This document shows positions 63,794 through 64,000 of a stretch of DNA of 64,000 nt, in pieces (the first letter of the stretch is position 1; each line of letters opens with the position of its first letter). The notes under the pieces were generated by a model. That model was not told where the DNA came from and made no database searches. It saw nothing but the letters and a program-made list of their open reading frames with translations. Origin of the DNA: Corynebacterium falsenii (lineage in GTDB: Bacteria; Actinomycetota; Actinomycetes; Mycobacteriales; Mycobacteriaceae); assembly GCA_001054945.1 (NCBI GenBank), contig JVKJ01000002.1:1-64000 (forward strand), in the 5' to 3' direction. The position numbers and the translations under genes were made by a program.

Positions 63794-64000
63794 TCAACGG
63801 CCGCTGCTCGCCACGTCCTCGAGCAGCTTCCCCCAAGCCTCTCCGGTGGTCTGCCAGGAGTAGCCCTCCGCCTTCTTCCGCGCGGCCTCCCCCATCTGGG
63901 ATGTTTTCTCCGGGTCTTGCACCAATTCCTCGACTGCGTTGATGAAGCCTCCCGGCGACCCGGCCAGCAGTCCGGTCACGTTGTCATCCACGGAATCGCG
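63794..64000 (-). CDS. glycosyltransferase (GT4) C-terminal end, cut by window edge
   Basis: The last 68 residues of a minus-strand gene whose start lies beyond the window. RDSVDDNVTGLLAGSPGGFINAVEELVQDPEKTSQMGEAARKKAEGYSWQTTGEAWGKLLEDV is the usual C-terminal donor-domain end of GT4 enzymes. Position equals Rv0225, a glycosyltransferase. It is convergent with the polytopic membrane protein (one base between stops). Confidence 0.8.
   Translation of the reverse strand, partial: RDSVDDNVTGLLAGSPGGFINAVEELVQDPEKTSQMGEAARKKAEGYSWQTTGEAWGKLLEDVASSGR

Overview
The window looks like a chromosome segment of a high-GC, mycolic-acid-making actinobacterium, most likely a Corynebacterium. The evidence is an arabinofuranosyltransferase AftD, a TmaT-like acyltransferase, a DUF3068 protein, an HspR regulator with HAIR operators in front of clpB and dnaK, and a bifunctional-type dCTP deaminase. 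Gene neighbourhoods match Mycobacterium tuberculosis as I remember it: clpB beside a flavohemoglobin-like reductase, dnaK-grpE with dnaJ-hspR, etfD beside alaT, dcd beside udgA, lpqI with DUF2613 and aftD, then tmaT, DUF3068, membrane protein and glycosyltransferase. No database search was possible. All assignments come from reading motifs, lengths and gene order.

Layout. 1-1.5 kb: a secreted adhesin-like gene broken by a one-base frameshift. 2-14.3 kb: clpB, a flavohemoglobin-like oxidoreductase, a nitrilase-family hydrolase, a WxG-type/DUF1023 pair, a secreted metallophosphoesterase, an amino-acid antiporter, hspR and dnaJ. 14.5-17.7 kb: three tandem paralogues of an unfamiliar (perhaps DUF1444-like) family, placed on the opposite strand between dnaJ-hspR and dnaK-grpE, so the usual four-gene chaperone operon is split. 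17.9-28.6 kb: grpE, dnaK, an HSL-type hydrolase, etfD with a very long Pro-Ala-Gly tail, a small membrane protein, alaT and a LamG-like secreted protein. 28.7-31 kb: ugd, dcd and a tRNA-Gly(CCC).

31-51 kb is an accessory surface-polysaccharide region beginning directly after the tRNA. It has five minus-strand glycosyltransferase-cluster genes, wecC and wecB (UDP-ManNAc(A) supply), and then one co-directional run of ten genes from 51.0 to 39.8 kb. In transcription order these are: a TasA/camelysin-like secreted protein, a SipW (ER-type) signal peptidase, a MacB-like ATPase and an FtsX-like permease, a membrane protein, a PP-loop protein, a Wzm/Wzt polysaccharide exporter, an unknown protein and a GT2-GT4 fusion. 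The link between a SipW/TasA-type secretion module and a polysaccharide-export operon is the most interesting feature of the window. A LamG-like protein 22 kb away carries nearly the same processing-site motif and is a candidate second substrate.

51.4-64 kb returns to conserved cell-envelope genes: a VanW protein, LpqI/NagZ, a universal stress protein, DUF2613, AftD, a TmaT-like acyltransferase, DUF3068, a polytopic membrane protein and the end of a glycosyltransferase cut by the window edge. At least eleven transcription-initial genes have a TANNNT hexamer only 6-8 nt before the start codon, which indicates widespread leaderless transcription.
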